Source of the DNA: Janthinobacterium sp. 64 | GTDB taxonomy: Bacteria; Pseudomonadota; Gammaproteobacteria; Burkholderiales; Burkholderiaceae_D | Direction of reading: 5' to 3' | Assembly: GCF_002813325.1 (NCBI RefSeq) | Contig: NZ_PHUG01000001.1 | Coordinates: forward strand, 124,001-188,000 | Length of the DNA: 64,000 nucleotides | Shown: positions 53,769-63,675 of the stretch, one piece after another | How the letters are laid out: each line of letters opens with the position of its first letter | How positions within the stretch are numbered: the first letter of the stretch is position 1 | Notes under the pieces: generated by a model | Databases searched by the model: none | What the model was told of the DNA's origin: nothing | Seen by the model: the letters and a program-made list of their open reading frames with translations, nothing else | Program-made: the position numbers and the translations under genes

Positions 53769-55283
53769 ATGAACCAAGCCCTCACCCAAATCCCCGCCAT
53801 CCCCCTGCACATCGCCGGCAAGCACCACGCTTCGACCAGCACGGAATGGCGCGACGTCATCAATCCGGCCACGCAGGAAATCGTCGCCAGGGTGCCGTTT
53901 TCCACGCCGGATGAAGTCAACCTGGCCGTCGCCACGGCCAAGGAAGCCTTTAAAACCTGGCGGAATACCCCGCTGGCGGCGCGCATGCGCATCATGCTGA
54001 AGTACCAGCACCTGATCCGCGAAAATATCGGTGCCCTTGCCGAACTGATCACGCGAGAGCACGGCAAGACCTTGCCCGACGCGGAAGGGGAGGTGATGCG
54101 CGGCCTGGAAGTGGTGGAACACGCGTGCTCGATCGCCACCCTGCAACTGGGCGAGATCGCGGAAAACGCGGCCACCGGCGTCGATGTCTACAATATCTAC
54201 CAGCCGCTGGGCGTGGGCGCCGGCATCACGGCCTTCAATTTCCCCGTCATGCTGCCGTGCTTCATGTTCCCGATTGCCATCGCCTGCGGCAATACCTTTG
54301 TGCTGAAACCGTCGGAGCAGGATCCGTCATCGACCATGTACCTGGTCGAACTGATGTACCAGGCGGGCTTGCCGGCCGGCGTGCTGAACGTCGTGCATGG
54401 CGGCGCGGACGTCGTCAACATGCTGTGCGACCATGCCGACATCAAGGCCGTGTCCTTCATCGGTTCCACCCACGTGGGCACGCATGTGTACCGCCGCGCC
54501 AGCGAATCGGGCAAGCGCGCGCAATCGATGATGGGGGCGAAAAACCATTGCGTGGTGCTGGCCGACGCCAACAAGGAGCAGGCGATCAATAACCTGATCG
54601 GCGCCGCGTTCGGCGCGGCCGGCCAGCGCTGCATGGCCAATTCCGTCGTCGTGCTGGTGGGCGAGGCGCGATCCTGGCTGCCGGAAATCGTCGCCCGTTC
54701 GCAAGCGCTGAAAGTGGGGCCGGGCAGCGACCGGACCGCCGACCTGGGTCCGATGGTCTCGAAAGCGGCCATGCAGCGCGCGGAAAAACTGATACAGGCG
54801 GGCGTGGACGAAGGCGCGCAGCTGCTGCTCGATGGCCGTGGCCACAAGGTGGCCGGCTACGAGGGCGGCAACTTCATGGGACCGACGATTTTCTCGAAGG
54901 TGGCGGCATCGAACTCCGTCTACACGCAGGAAATCTTCGGCCCCGCCATGTGCGTGGTCGAGACGGATACGCTGGACCAGGCCATCGCTTTCATCAACGC
55001 CAACCCGAACGGCAACGGCACCTCGATCTTCACCTCATCCGGCTGGGCGGGGCGCAAGTTCCAGAACGAGATCGACGTGGGGCAGGTGGGCATCAACGTG
55101 GCCATTCCCGTGCCCGTCGCCTATTTCAGTTTTACGGGCTCGCGCGCGTCGAAACTGGGCGACCTGGGCCCGAACGGCAAGCAAGCCTTGTACTTCTGGA
55201 CGCAGACCAAGACCGTCACGGCGCGCTGGTTCGCCCCGGACGATGGCGGCAGCGGCGTCAATACCACCATCTCGATGAAATAA
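53769..55283 (+). CDS. mmsA: Methylmalonate-semialdehyde dehydrogenase (CoA-acylating)
   Basis: Converts methylmalonate semialdehyde (from valine) to propionyl-CoA, and malonate semialdehyde to acetyl-CoA, with NAD and CoA. The 504-residue aldehyde dehydrogenase has the family active site FGAAGQRCMANS (Cys ~288) and lacks the general-base Glu of ordinary aldehyde dehydrogenases, as is usual for the acylating group. The ATG follows AATCACGGAGCACACC. It is followed nine bases later by mmsB. Confidence 0.96.
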   Translation: MNQALTQIPAIPLHIAGKHHASTSTEWRDVINPATQEIVARVPFSTPDEVNLAVATAKEAFKTWRNTPLAARMRIMLKYQHLIRENIGALAELITREHGKTLPDAEGEVMRGLEVVEHACSIATLQLGEIAENAATGVDVYNIYQPLGVGAGITAFNFPVMLPCFMFPIAIACGNTFVLKPSEQDPSSTMYLVELMYQAGLPAGVLNVVHGGADVVNMLCDHADIKAVSFIGSTHVGTHVYRRASESGKRAQSMMGAKNHCVVLADANKEQAINNLIGAAFGAAGQRCMANSVVVLVGEARSWLPEIVARSQALKVGPGSDRTADLGPMVSKAAMQRAEKLIQAGVDEGAQLLLDGRGHKVAGYEGGNFMGPTIFSKVAASNSVYTQEIFGPAMCVVETDTLDQAIAFINANPNGNGTSIFTSSGWAGRKFQNEIDVGQVGINVAIPVPVAYFSFTGSRASKLGDLGPNGKQALYFWTQTKTVTARWFAPDDGGSGVNTTISMK

Positions 55284-55292
55284 GGGGCTGCC

Positions 55293-56186
55293 ATGGCGAC
55301 CAATATCGTTTTCATCGGCCTCGGTAACATGGGCTTGCCGATGGCGCAAAACCTCGTGCGCGCCGGCCATGCCGTCACGGGGTTTGACTTGCTGCCGGCC
55401 AGCGTGCGGCAATTCGCCGACGGCGGCGGCCTCGTATCCGATGACCAGGGCGCGGCGATCCAGGCGGCCGACATCGTCATCACCATGCTGCCGGCTAGCC
55501 GGCATGTTCTCGGCGCCTACCTTGGCGACACGGGCATCCTGGCGCAGGCGCGGCGCGGCACCTTGCTGATCGACTGTTCGACGATATCCACCGAGGCGGC
55601 GCGCCAGGTGGGCCGCGCGGCCGAGGAAAAGGGCATGCCCATGCTGGACGCGCCCGTCTCGGGCGGCACGGCGGGCGCCACCAACGGCACCCTGACCTTC
55701 ATGGTGGGCGGGGAAGAGTCGGCGCTGGCGGCGGCGCGGCCTTATCTGGACGTCATGGGCAAGGCCATCTTCCACGCGGGCGGCTCGGGCTGCGGGCAGA
55801 CGGTCAAGATCTGCAACAACATGTTGCTGGGGATTTTGATGATCGGCACGAGCGAAGCGATACGCCTGGGCGTGGCCAATGGCCTCGATGCTAAAGTGGT
55901 GTCGGACGTGATGGCGAAAAGCTCGGGTCGCAACTGGACCCTGGACGTGTACAACCCGTGCCCGGGCGTGGCCGAGAACGTGCCCGCGTCGCGCGGCTAC
56001 ACGGGCGGCTTTGGCGTCGACCTGATGCTCAAAGACCTGGGCCTGGCCATGGAAAGCGCCGAGGCGTCGGGCGCCAGCGTACCGCTGGGCGCCCTGGCGC
56101 GCACGCTGTACGACATGCACAGCAAGGCAGGATCGGGCGGCCTCGATTTCTCCAGCATCTACCGGCTGCAGGATACTCCGGCATAA
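55293..56186 (+). CDS. mmsB: 3-Hydroxyisobutyrate dehydrogenase
   Basis: Oxidises 3-hydroxyisobutyrate to methylmalonate semialdehyde, the step before MmsA in valine degradation. The 297-residue protein has the NAD-binding GLGNMGLPMAQNLVRAGH (9-26), the substrate loop DAPVSGGTAGA (~128) and the catalytic-lysine helix GCGQTVKICNNMLLG. Nine bases separate it from mmsA, so one transcript is certain in practice. GGGG precedes the ATG. Confidence 0.95.
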   Translation: MATNIVFIGLGNMGLPMAQNLVRAGHAVTGFDLLPASVRQFADGGGLVSDDQGAAIQAADIVITMLPASRHVLGAYLGDTGILAQARRGTLLIDCSTISTEAARQVGRAAEEKGMPMLDAPVSGGTAGATNGTLTFMVGGEESALAAARPYLDVMGKAIFHAGGSGCGQTVKICNNMLLGILMIGTSEAIRLGVANGLDAKVVSDVMAKSSGRNWTLDVYNPCPGVAENVPASRGYTGGFGVDLMLKDLGLAMESAEASGASVPLGALARTLYDMHSKAGSGGLDFSSIYRLQDTPA

Positions 56187-56204
56187 GGCCGCTGCCGTGG
56201 CGAA

Positions 56205-56232
56205 GGCGCTCCTGCGGGAGCGCCTTTTTTTT
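56205..56232 (+). terminator. Rho-independent terminator after mmsB
   Basis: Perfect 8-bp stem GGCGCTCC/GGAGCGCC with a TGCG loop and eight T's. It separates the mms operon from the DUF4132 operon. Confidence 0.93.
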
Positions 56233-56314
56233 GTTGATCGCCATCCAAACGTACATGCTATCAGGAGGATAAGAATATACAATCAGCAACTTGTGATCTA
56301 GGGCAAGATCGGGG

Positions 56315-59300
56315 ATGCGCATGAACGATACGGGAAAACAGGTGCCTGGCGCAGGCCAGGCGGCCCTGGAACGGGGATTGAAGGGACTCGCCAGCATCGA
56401 CAAGACGCTGTGGCAGGATAGTTGCGCCTTTGTCCTTGGCGGTGAGCACCCGGCCACGTTGCAGAAACTGCGGCACGGTGGCGCGCGCACGGCGGCCGTG
56501 CTTGGCCATCCGGGCCGCCTGAGCCACAGTTTTTTCGCCATCGGCACCAGCGACGAGGACGCGCTGCAGGCACGCGCTGGCCTGGTTGCGCGCGACGCAT
56601 TGTATGCGGCGCCCGATGCCGGTGCCCTGCCACCGGCATGCCTGGTCAGGCTGGGCAAGGTGCTCGAGGCGGCCGACCACGGCCTGTCGTTCGCACCGAC
56701 GGGCGCCAATGTGCCCGACTGGCTGCATTACCTGGTCAACGACGCCCTGTTTGCCACCCGCAGCCAGACGCGCGAAGAAGCGACGGCCGACAACCGTCCC
56801 GCCTGGGATGTGCGGCTGGTGGCGCGCTTGCTGGAAGCGGACGGCCTGTCCCCCGAACCTGCGCTGGAACTGGTGTTCGAGCGCAGGCGGATCGCCGGGC
56901 ATCAGCTGGAAGGCTGCCTGCGGCGCCTGCTGGCGCCGGGCGCGCTCGATGACTACATGCAGGAGCGGCCGGAGCAGGTACGCGCGCTGGCGCTACGGCT
57001 GTCGGCGCAGGGCCGGCGCCTGCTGGCCGCACGCCTGGGCGGCGCCCCCATGCTGGCCGGTGTTTTTGACGATGTGCTGGTGCGTTTGGCCGTCGATGGC
57101 AGCAAGGCCGTGCGCGCGACGGCCGCGCCGTTTGTCAGCGCGATGGCTGGCGAACGGCAACTGGCCTTGCTCGGGCACTGGCTCCTGAACGGCAAGCTCG
57201 ATGAACGCGCGCGGGCGGCCGAACTGCTGGGCACTGATGCCGCCCCGGCGCTGCTCAAACGGGCGCTGCTCGAACGTGCGCTGCCGCTGGAGTCGGGCAA
57301 GGCCGCCAGACAGGCGATCACCGATGCGCTGGCGCGCATGGACGGGCAGCATGCTGCCGTTGATGCGCCGCCGCCTGCGCCGCAGGCGCCCCACACGGTG
57401 CTGAGCGAGGAAGCGCTGCGGATACTGCTGGAAAACCATGGCGAACTGCTCAAGGAATGCGATGCCGCCGCGCGCAAGGAAGAAGCGGAAAATCGCCGCC
57501 AGCGCGTGCAGAATGACAACTGGCAGCGCCGCGAGCAGCAGCAACTGGCGTGCGGGGAAGCGCGCTTGCGCGGCGTGATCCGCGCCTTGAATGGGCAGGG
57601 CGATGCGGCGGACCGGCGGCTGTTGCACGACGAAGCCATGCGCGACACGATTTGCCTGCACGGGCGGCTGTTTGAGCTGGACGATTTCGGCCTGCGTCAG
57701 CTGGCGCAGTGGTATGGCCCGCTGCGCGAGCACCGTTTCTCGCTGTGGAATGATCCGCCATTCCAGGCCTGGCTGGCGCGGCAGGACCCGGCAGGCGTCG
57801 ATCTGCGCACCATCGATGCGCTGCTGCGCGACGCCGGCGCGATGCCCGACCTCGTGGCGCTGGCCTGGCTTGCGCCCGGCTGGGACGGCCCGCCGCAGGT
57901 GCAGCACCTGCTGCCGGCCGACGCCATATGGCCCCTGTTTCTCGAACAGCCGGCACTGATCGAGCAGGCCCTGGGCCTGTCGGTGGCGCGCGGCGAGATC
58001 ACGCTGGACCTGGCATGGACCCTGGAGGTGCTCGAATTGTTCCCCGTGCTGCCCGTGCGCTGGCGCCCGCGCCTGATGGAGCTGGCGCTGGGCGAGGGCA
58101 AGACCTATCGCCACAGGGCCCAGCGCTTGCTGGCCAGGGTGCCCGGCATCGGCCAGCAGGTGAGCGGCAATCTGGAGTCCGGCAAGCAGGAATTGCGCGG
58201 CATCGCCGCGCGCTGGCTGGCGGAACTTGGCTGCCGCGCGGCCGTGCCGTCGCTGTACCGGGCGCTGGAGCGGGAAAGCCGTGCAACTGTCGGCGCGCTG
58301 CTGATGGCGGCGCTGGATGCCCTGGGCGAAGACCTGTCGCCGCGCCTGTCGCCTCCGCTGCTGCTGGCGCAGGCGCGCGAGGGCTTGCGCGGCAAGACGC
58401 CTGCCGGCCTTTCCTGGTTTCCGTTCACGATGCTGCCTGCCTGCACATGGCACGATGGCCAGGCGGTCGACGCGGACATCGTGCGCTGGTGGCTGGTGCT
58501 GGCCTGTCAATGGAAGGAACCGGGCGGCAATGGCTTGCTGGCGCGTTACCTGTGTTTGCTGGCGCCTGCCAGCCGGGCGGCGCTCGGCAGCATGGTGCTG
58601 CGCACGTTTATCGCCCATGACGAGAGCGGCGGCAGCGTGATCGGCGAGAAAGGCATGCTGGCGCTGGCCGTCCATGCACCCGGACGCGAAGCGGTCAGCC
58701 TGCTGCAGGCGTACATGCGCGATTTCCCTGCATGCCGCGCGCAGATCGAGGCCATGCTGGAAGCGCTGGCCGGCGGCGATGATCCGACCGTGGTCCAGTT
58801 CCTGCTGGGCGTGGCGCACCGCTACCGCAACGCTGCCGTGCAAGGCAGGGCGCGTGAGCTGCTCGGGCAGATCGCGCAACGGCGGGGCTGGAGCGAAGAG
58901 CAACTGGCCGATCGCACGGTGCCCATGGCCGGCTTCGATGATGCGGGCCGGCTCGAACTCGATTACGGCGCACGGCGGTTCCATGCCACGCTGGACCCTG
59001 ACTTGAAGCCCGTGCTGCAGCGTGCCGATGGTGGCGCGATCAAGACCTTGCCCGTGGCATGCCTGGGTGATGACGAGCGCCTCGTCCACGAGGCCAGGCT
59101 GGCGCTGGCCGCGTGCAGGAAAGAAGTCAGGCAGGTGGCCGAGACGCAGGCGGCGCGGCTGTACGGCGCCATGTGCACGGGCCGCGTCTGGCCGCTGGAA
59201 GAGTGGCAACGCCATCTGCTTGGCCATCCCGTCGTCGGGCGCCTGGCGCAGCGGCTGGTGTGGCTGGCGCAGGATGATGGCGGCATGCCGCTGCAACTGC

Positions 59301-59878
59301 TGCGCCCCACGGAAGATGGCAGCCTGATCGGCGAGGATGACGCGGAGCTGGTGCTGGCGCCAGGCAGCGCCTTGCGCCTGGCCCATGCCGCCATCTTGAG
59401 CGGGCCGCAGATCGGCGCCTGGCAGCGGCACCTGATCGACTACAGGATCACGCCGCTGTTCGAACAGTTGCAGCGCGCCTCGCCCGATGCGGGCTTGCTG
59501 GGCGGCGCGGCCATCAGCGACCGCCTGGGCTGGGTCAGCGATGCCCATACGTTGCGCGCCGCGTTCGGCAAGCTGGGATACCAGCGCGCCCCGGCCGACG
59601 ACGGCGGCCTGTTCGACAGCTACTACAAGGACTTTGGCGCCGCCGATCTGCGCGTCGCGATCGATTTTTCGGGCAATGTGCTGCCGGAGAAAAACCTGCC
59701 CGCCGCCTTGAAAAGCCTGCGCTTCGAGCGCCTGTCCGGCCCCGGGCAGCAGCGCGGCGTCGCGCCGGCCGAGGTGCCGGGCGTGCTGCTGGCCGAGGCC
59801 TATGGCGACTACCTGGCGGTGGCGGCGCAGTGTGCAGGTTTTGACGCCGCATGGGAGGAACGGATGCCATGGCAATGA
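56315..59878 (+). CDS. DUF4132 (YehI-like) giant protein, paralogue 1
   Basis: A 1,187-residue cytoplasmic protein without signal or membrane helices. Most of it is alpha-helical with HEAT-like arrays (for example LQVLELF..., ~560-690), with a proline-rich linker near 350 and a charged helix (~385-415). The C-terminal DUF4132 hallmark is at ~925-985: ACRKEVRQVAETQAARLYGAMCTGRVWPLEEWQRHLLGHPVVGRLAQRLVW. The end (RLGWVSDAHTLRAAFGKLGYQRAP) is shared with the next gene. The start could also be the ATG six bases later. E. coli YehI (DUF4132) is encoded near a MoxR ATPase, as here. The molecular role is unknown. Confidence 0.85.
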   Translation: MRMNDTGKQVPGAGQAALERGLKGLASIDKTLWQDSCAFVLGGEHPATLQKLRHGGARTAAVLGHPGRLSHSFFAIGTSDEDALQARAGLVARDALYAAPDAGALPPACLVRLGKVLEAADHGLSFAPTGANVPDWLHYLVNDALFATRSQTREEATADNRPAWDVRLVARLLEADGLSPEPALELVFERRRIAGHQLEGCLRRLLAPGALDDYMQERPEQVRALALRLSAQGRRLLAARLGGAPMLAGVFDDVLVRLAVDGSKAVRATAAPFVSAMAGERQLALLGHWLLNGKLDERARAAELLGTDAAPALLKRALLERALPLESGKAARQAITDALARMDGQHAAVDAPPPAPQAPHTVLSEEALRILLENHGELLKECDAAARKEEAENRRQRVQNDNWQRREQQQLACGEARLRGVIRALNGQGDAADRRLLHDEAMRDTICLHGRLFELDDFGLRQLAQWYGPLREHRFSLWNDPPFQAWLARQDPAGVDLRTIDALLRDAGAMPDLVALAWLAPGWDGPPQVQHLLPADAIWPLFLEQPALIEQALGLSVARGEITLDLAWTLEVLELFPVLPVRWRPRLMELALGEGKTYRHRAQRLLARVPGIGQQVSGNLESGKQELRGIAARWLAELGCRAAVPSLYRALERESRATVGALLMAALDALGEDLSPRLSPPLLLAQAREGLRGKTPAGLSWFPFTMLPACTWHDGQAVDADIVRWWLVLACQWKEPGGNGLLARYLCLLAPASRAALGSMVLRTFIAHDESGGSVIGEKGMLALAVHAPGREAVSLLQAYMRDFPACRAQIEAMLEALAGGDDPTVVQFLLGVAHRYRNAAVQGRARELLGQIAQRRGWSEEQLADRTVPMAGFDDAGRLELDYGARRFHATLDPDLKPVLQRADGGAIKTLPVACLGDDERLVHEARLALAACRKEVRQVAETQAARLYGAMCTGRVWPLEEWQRHLLGHPVVGRLAQRLVWLAQDDGGMPLQLLRPTEDGSLIGEDDAELVLAPGSALRLAHAAILSGPQIGAWQRHLIDYRITPLFEQLQRASPDAGLLGGAAISDRLGWVSDAHTLRAAFGKLGYQRAPADDGGLFDSYYKDFGAADLRVAIDFSGNVLPEKNLPAALKSLRFERLSGPGQQRGVAPAEVPGVLLAEAYGDYLAVAAQCAGFDAAWEERMPWQ

Positions 59879-59908
59879 TTTCAATGACTATTCACGATGG
59901 AACGATGC

Positions 59909-62900
59909 ATGTTTAAGAAAATACTGGCACTGGCGCAGGGCGTAGTGGGTCTGGCAAGCCTGGATGAGCAGGCGCAGTTGAAGAAGGGCTTGCGCGGCCT
60001 GGCGCAGATCTCGCCTGCGCTGTGGGAGCGCGCCTGCGAGTTCGTCTGCGAAGGGCGCCAGGAAGGCGTGCTGCTCGATGTGCAGGCGGCGGCGCCGCGC
60101 GGCGGCACCCTGCTGGGCAAGCCCGGGCGCCTGTACTCGCATTTTTATACGCATAACATGAACAACAAGGATGGCGCGCTGGCCAATGAAAGCTTGCGCC
60201 ACCGGCACCAGTTCTACGCCCAGTCCGATGCGGCCACGCTGGACGCGGCGCTGCTGGTGCGCCTGGGCAAGCTGCTGCAGGCCGCCGACGGGGGCGATAC
60301 GCTGGAACGCACGGGCGCCCCGGTGCCGCAGTGGCTCGACTACCTGCTCGGCGATGCGCTGTTCGCCAGTTTTTCCGAGACCCGCGCGCAGGCGACCACG
60401 GTCAACCGGCGCGGCTGGGACGTGGCGCTGCTGGCGCGCCTGCTGGCCGCCGATGGCGAGGCGGAAGACGGCGCGCTGCAACTGGTGTTCGAGCGGCGCG
60501 AATTGAACGAATACGTGCGCGACAACTGCCTGCAGCGCCTGCTGGCGCCGGGCGCGCTCGACGCTTACATGCTCGCGCATGCCGCGCAGGTGGAGCAATT
60601 GCCAACGCTGTTGTCGGCCAGCGGCAAAGTGCAGTTGGCCAGGCGCCTGGGCGCCGCGCCGGCGCTGGCCGACGCCTATGCCGCCATCCTGGTGCGGTTG
60701 GCCGTCGATGGCGGCAAGAGCGTGCGCATCGAAGCGGCGCCCCATCTGGCGGCCATTCCCGTGGAACGCCGGGCCGTCTTGCTGCAGCAATGCCTGTTGA
60801 CGGGCAAGACGGAAGAGCGCGTGCAGGCGGCCGAGCTGCTGGGCCGCAGCCTGGGGCCGCAACAGGGTGCGCTGCTGGAACAGGCACTGGCGCAGGAGGC
60901 GAGCAAGCCGGTGCAGGCGGCCATCCGCAATGCCCTGTCGTGGCTGGGCGCGGCCAGCGATGCGGGCGCGGCGGAACAGCCCGTGCCGCCGCTGCCGCCC
61001 GCGCCGCCGGCGGCGCGCCTGGGCGACGCCGCGCTGCAACTGCTGCAGGCCAACCATGCGGTGCTGCTGGAAAAAAGCCGCGCCGAAGCACGGCGGGAGC
61101 GCGAAGACAACCAGCACGCCAAGCTCAAGTACCAGTGGCATCAGGAGCGCCTGAAACACATTGAGGCGATCAAGCCTGCCTACATGGAAGCGGCCATCCG
61201 CGTGTTCAATGGCGAGGCAGCGAAGGGCGACGAGGGGCCCTTGCAAAGTAACCTGGCGCGCGAACCCGTCGAGCTGCAGGGCAAGCTGGCTGCCTTGCCG
61301 GAGTTTGGCGTGGCGCACATGGCACGCTGGCTGCAGGCCACGCGGCGCAATATTTTTCATTTCTGGCACGATGACTTCTTCCAGCAATGGCTGGCGCGGC
61401 AGGACCTGTCCACGTTTGACCTGCGCCTGCTGGCGCGCGCCATGCGCGAGGCTGGCGACGAGCATGACAGCGTGGCCATGGCCTGCGTGGCCAGCAACTG
61501 GTGGGGCGCCAAGCCGCAGCAGGTGCTGGCGGCGGACATGGTCTGGCCGCTGTTCGCGGAACGCCCCGAACTGATCGAGCAGGGCCTGGGCTTGCGCGCC
61601 GTCGAAAGGCGCCGGGGCGTGGCACCCGAGCTGGGTCCCACCCTGGAAGTGCTGGCCACCTTTCCGGTGCTGCCGGCGCAATGGCTGCCGCGCGTGATGG
61701 AGCTCGCGCTGGGCGAGGGCAAGCAGCACCGCGCCAGCGCGCAGCAGGTGCTGGCCAGCCTGCCCGATATCGGCAAGCGCGTGGCCGAGGCGCTGGGATC
61801 GGGCAAGCAGGACATGCGCATCGGCGCCGCGCGCTGGCTGGCCGACCTCGATTACCGCGCTGCCGTCCCGGCGCTGTACCAGGCGCTGGACAAGGAGACG
61901 CGCGAGACCGTGATCGCCGCGCTGATGACGGCGCTGGAAAAGCTGGGCGAGGATTTGAGTCCGCGCCTGTCGCCCGAGATCCTGCTGGCCGCCGCGCGCA
62001 AGGGCTTGAAGGGCAAGGCGCCCGTCGGCCTGGCCTGGTTCGTCTTCGAGGCGCTGCCCGCCTGCCGCTGGCAGGACGGCACGCCGGTCGACGCCGACAT
62101 CATCCGCTGGTGGGTGGTGCTGGCCTGCAAATTGAAGGAGCCGGGCGGCAACGCCTTGCTGCTGCGTTATCTGGGCCTGCTGGACGCGGCAAGCCGCGCC
62201 GCCCTGGGCGAGACGGTGCTGCGCCTGTTCATCACCGAGGATCTGCGCGGCCCGAGCCTGGAAGTGGCGACCGCCGAAGCGCAGGCGCGCGCGCCGCAGG
62301 CCTACCTGAGCTACCAGGACCAGGCCAGGCGCTATCCCGAGTATTATGCCGCGCTGGGCAAGATGAGCGAAGAGCAGGTGTTCGACCAGATCCGCCGCGA
62401 CAAGATGGCCGAATACCTGGGCAGCGCCATCGGCGAGAAGGGCATCCTCGCGCTGGCCGCGCATACGCCTGGTCATGTGGCGATCAGCCTGCTGCAAGCG
62501 TATATGCGCGACCATTACCCGCGCCGCGCGCAGATCGAAGCGATGCTTGACGGTCTGGCCGATGGCTACGACCCGGCCGTCATCCAGTTACTCCTGGGGA
62601 TCTCGCGGCGCTACCGCACGGCCTCGGTGCAGGAAAAGGCGCGTCTGCTCGTCGAGCGCATCGCGCAAGGCAAGGGCTGGAGCCAGGACCAGCTGGGCGA
62701 CCGCACCATCCCGACCGGCGGCTTCGACGACAGCGGCCGCCTCGACCTGTCGTATGGCGAGCGGGTCTTTCAGGTGACCCTGGACGGCGCCATGAAGCCG
62801 CGCCTGCACAACTCCGACGGCAAGGAGATCAAGGCCTTGCCCGAGCCGCGCCAGGACGAAGCGCCGGAACTGGCCAAGGAAGCCAAACAGCAGCTATCCG

Positions 62901-63658
62901 TGTGCAAGAAAGAACTCAAGCAAGTCATCACCATGCAGACGGCGCGCCTGTACGAAGCCATGTGCGCGGGACGTATCTGGCCAGCGCAGGAGTGGCGCGA
63001 TTACCTGCTTGGCCATCCGATCGCGGGCCGCCTGGTGCAGGCGCTGGTGTGGATCAGCGAGGACGACGCAGGGCGCACCCTGCTGCGCCCCAGCGACGAT
63101 GGCAGCCTGCTCGACGCGGACGACGAGGAAGTCGCGCTGCCCGAAGGCAGCCGGCTGCGCCTGGCGCACGCCTCGCTGCTGGATGTGGCGCAGATCGCTG
63201 CCTGGCAGCGCCATTTCAAGGATTACAAGGTCAAGCCTCTGTTCGAGCAGCTGGCGCATCAATTGCCCGACGCCGCACTGATGGCGGGCCGGCACATCGC
63301 GGACCGCGAAGGCTGGGTGGGCGACACCTTCGGCTTGCGCGGCGCTTTCGGCAAGCACGGCTACCAGCGCGGCCAGGCCGAGGATGGCGGCGTCTTCACC
63401 GAGTATCACAAGGATTTCGTCAGCGCCGGCCTGCGCGCAGTGATCGAATTTTCCGGCAGCAGCCTGCCCGAGGAATTGATGGCGGCGGCCCTGAAAACGC
63501 TGCAATTCTATCCCTTGCCGCGCTCCTGGCGCGACGAGGCGGTGCCGCTGGCCGACGTGCCGTCCGTGCTGCTGGCCGAAACCTATGCCGATTATCTGGC
63601 GGTGTCGAAGGCGTGCGGCGGCTATGATGCGCAATGGGAAAGTAAAATGCCGTGGTAA
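59909..63658 (+). CDS. DUF4132 (YehI-like) giant protein, paralogue 2
   Basis: A 1,249-residue homologue of the preceding protein along its whole length. Shared blocks include the N-terminal QLKKGLRGLAQISPALWERA, the LQRLLAPGALDAYM region, HEAT-like repeats near 640-720 and the DUF4132 core KKELKQVITMQTARLYEAMCAGRIWPAQEWRDYLLGHPIAGRLVQALVW. It contains about 56 extra residues at ~778-840. The start at 59909 (MFKKILALA) follows GATGGAAC; an ATG 12 bp upstream is possible. It begins 30 bp after paralogue 1 and ends 17 bp before the ATPase gene, implying one operon. Confidence 0.86.
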   Translation: MFKKILALAQGVVGLASLDEQAQLKKGLRGLAQISPALWERACEFVCEGRQEGVLLDVQAAAPRGGTLLGKPGRLYSHFYTHNMNNKDGALANESLRHRHQFYAQSDAATLDAALLVRLGKLLQAADGGDTLERTGAPVPQWLDYLLGDALFASFSETRAQATTVNRRGWDVALLARLLAADGEAEDGALQLVFERRELNEYVRDNCLQRLLAPGALDAYMLAHAAQVEQLPTLLSASGKVQLARRLGAAPALADAYAAILVRLAVDGGKSVRIEAAPHLAAIPVERRAVLLQQCLLTGKTEERVQAAELLGRSLGPQQGALLEQALAQEASKPVQAAIRNALSWLGAASDAGAAEQPVPPLPPAPPAARLGDAALQLLQANHAVLLEKSRAEARREREDNQHAKLKYQWHQERLKHIEAIKPAYMEAAIRVFNGEAAKGDEGPLQSNLAREPVELQGKLAALPEFGVAHMARWLQATRRNIFHFWHDDFFQQWLARQDLSTFDLRLLARAMREAGDEHDSVAMACVASNWWGAKPQQVLAADMVWPLFAERPELIEQGLGLRAVERRRGVAPELGPTLEVLATFPVLPAQWLPRVMELALGEGKQHRASAQQVLASLPDIGKRVAEALGSGKQDMRIGAARWLADLDYRAAVPALYQALDKETRETVIAALMTALEKLGEDLSPRLSPEILLAAARKGLKGKAPVGLAWFVFEALPACRWQDGTPVDADIIRWWVVLACKLKEPGGNALLLRYLGLLDAASRAALGETVLRLFITEDLRGPSLEVATAEAQARAPQAYLSYQDQARRYPEYYAALGKMSEEQVFDQIRRDKMAEYLGSAIGEKGILALAAHTPGHVAISLLQAYMRDHYPRRAQIEAMLDGLADGYDPAVIQLLLGISRRYRTASVQEKARLLVERIAQGKGWSQDQLGDRTIPTGGFDDSGRLDLSYGERVFQVTLDGAMKPRLHNSDGKEIKALPEPRQDEAPELAKEAKQQLSVCKKELKQVITMQTARLYEAMCAGRIWPAQEWRDYLLGHPIAGRLVQALVWISEDDAGRTLLRPSDDGSLLDADDEEVALPEGSRLRLAHASLLDVAQIAAWQRHFKDYKVKPLFEQLAHQLPDAALMAGRHIADREGWVGDTFGLRGAFGKHGYQRGQAEDGGVFTEYHKDFVSAGLRAVIEFSGSSLPEELMAAALKTLQFYPLPRSWRDEAVPLADVPSVLLAETYADYLAVSKACGGYDAQWESKMPW

Positions 63659-63675
63659 GCAAAGAAAGCACAATC

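Noticed and set aside
56263..56300. Strong AGGAGG sequence upstream of the first DUF4132 gene as the site of a leader peptide
   Set aside because: No start codon stands at a usable distance; the first TTG is followed immediately by a stop.
56993..62515. Long minus-strand frames (over 870 codons each) opposite the DUF4132 genes
   Set aside because: Their composition is low-complexity Gln/Arg/Ala/His without domains. The plus-strand frames have paralogous conserved blocks and proper starts.
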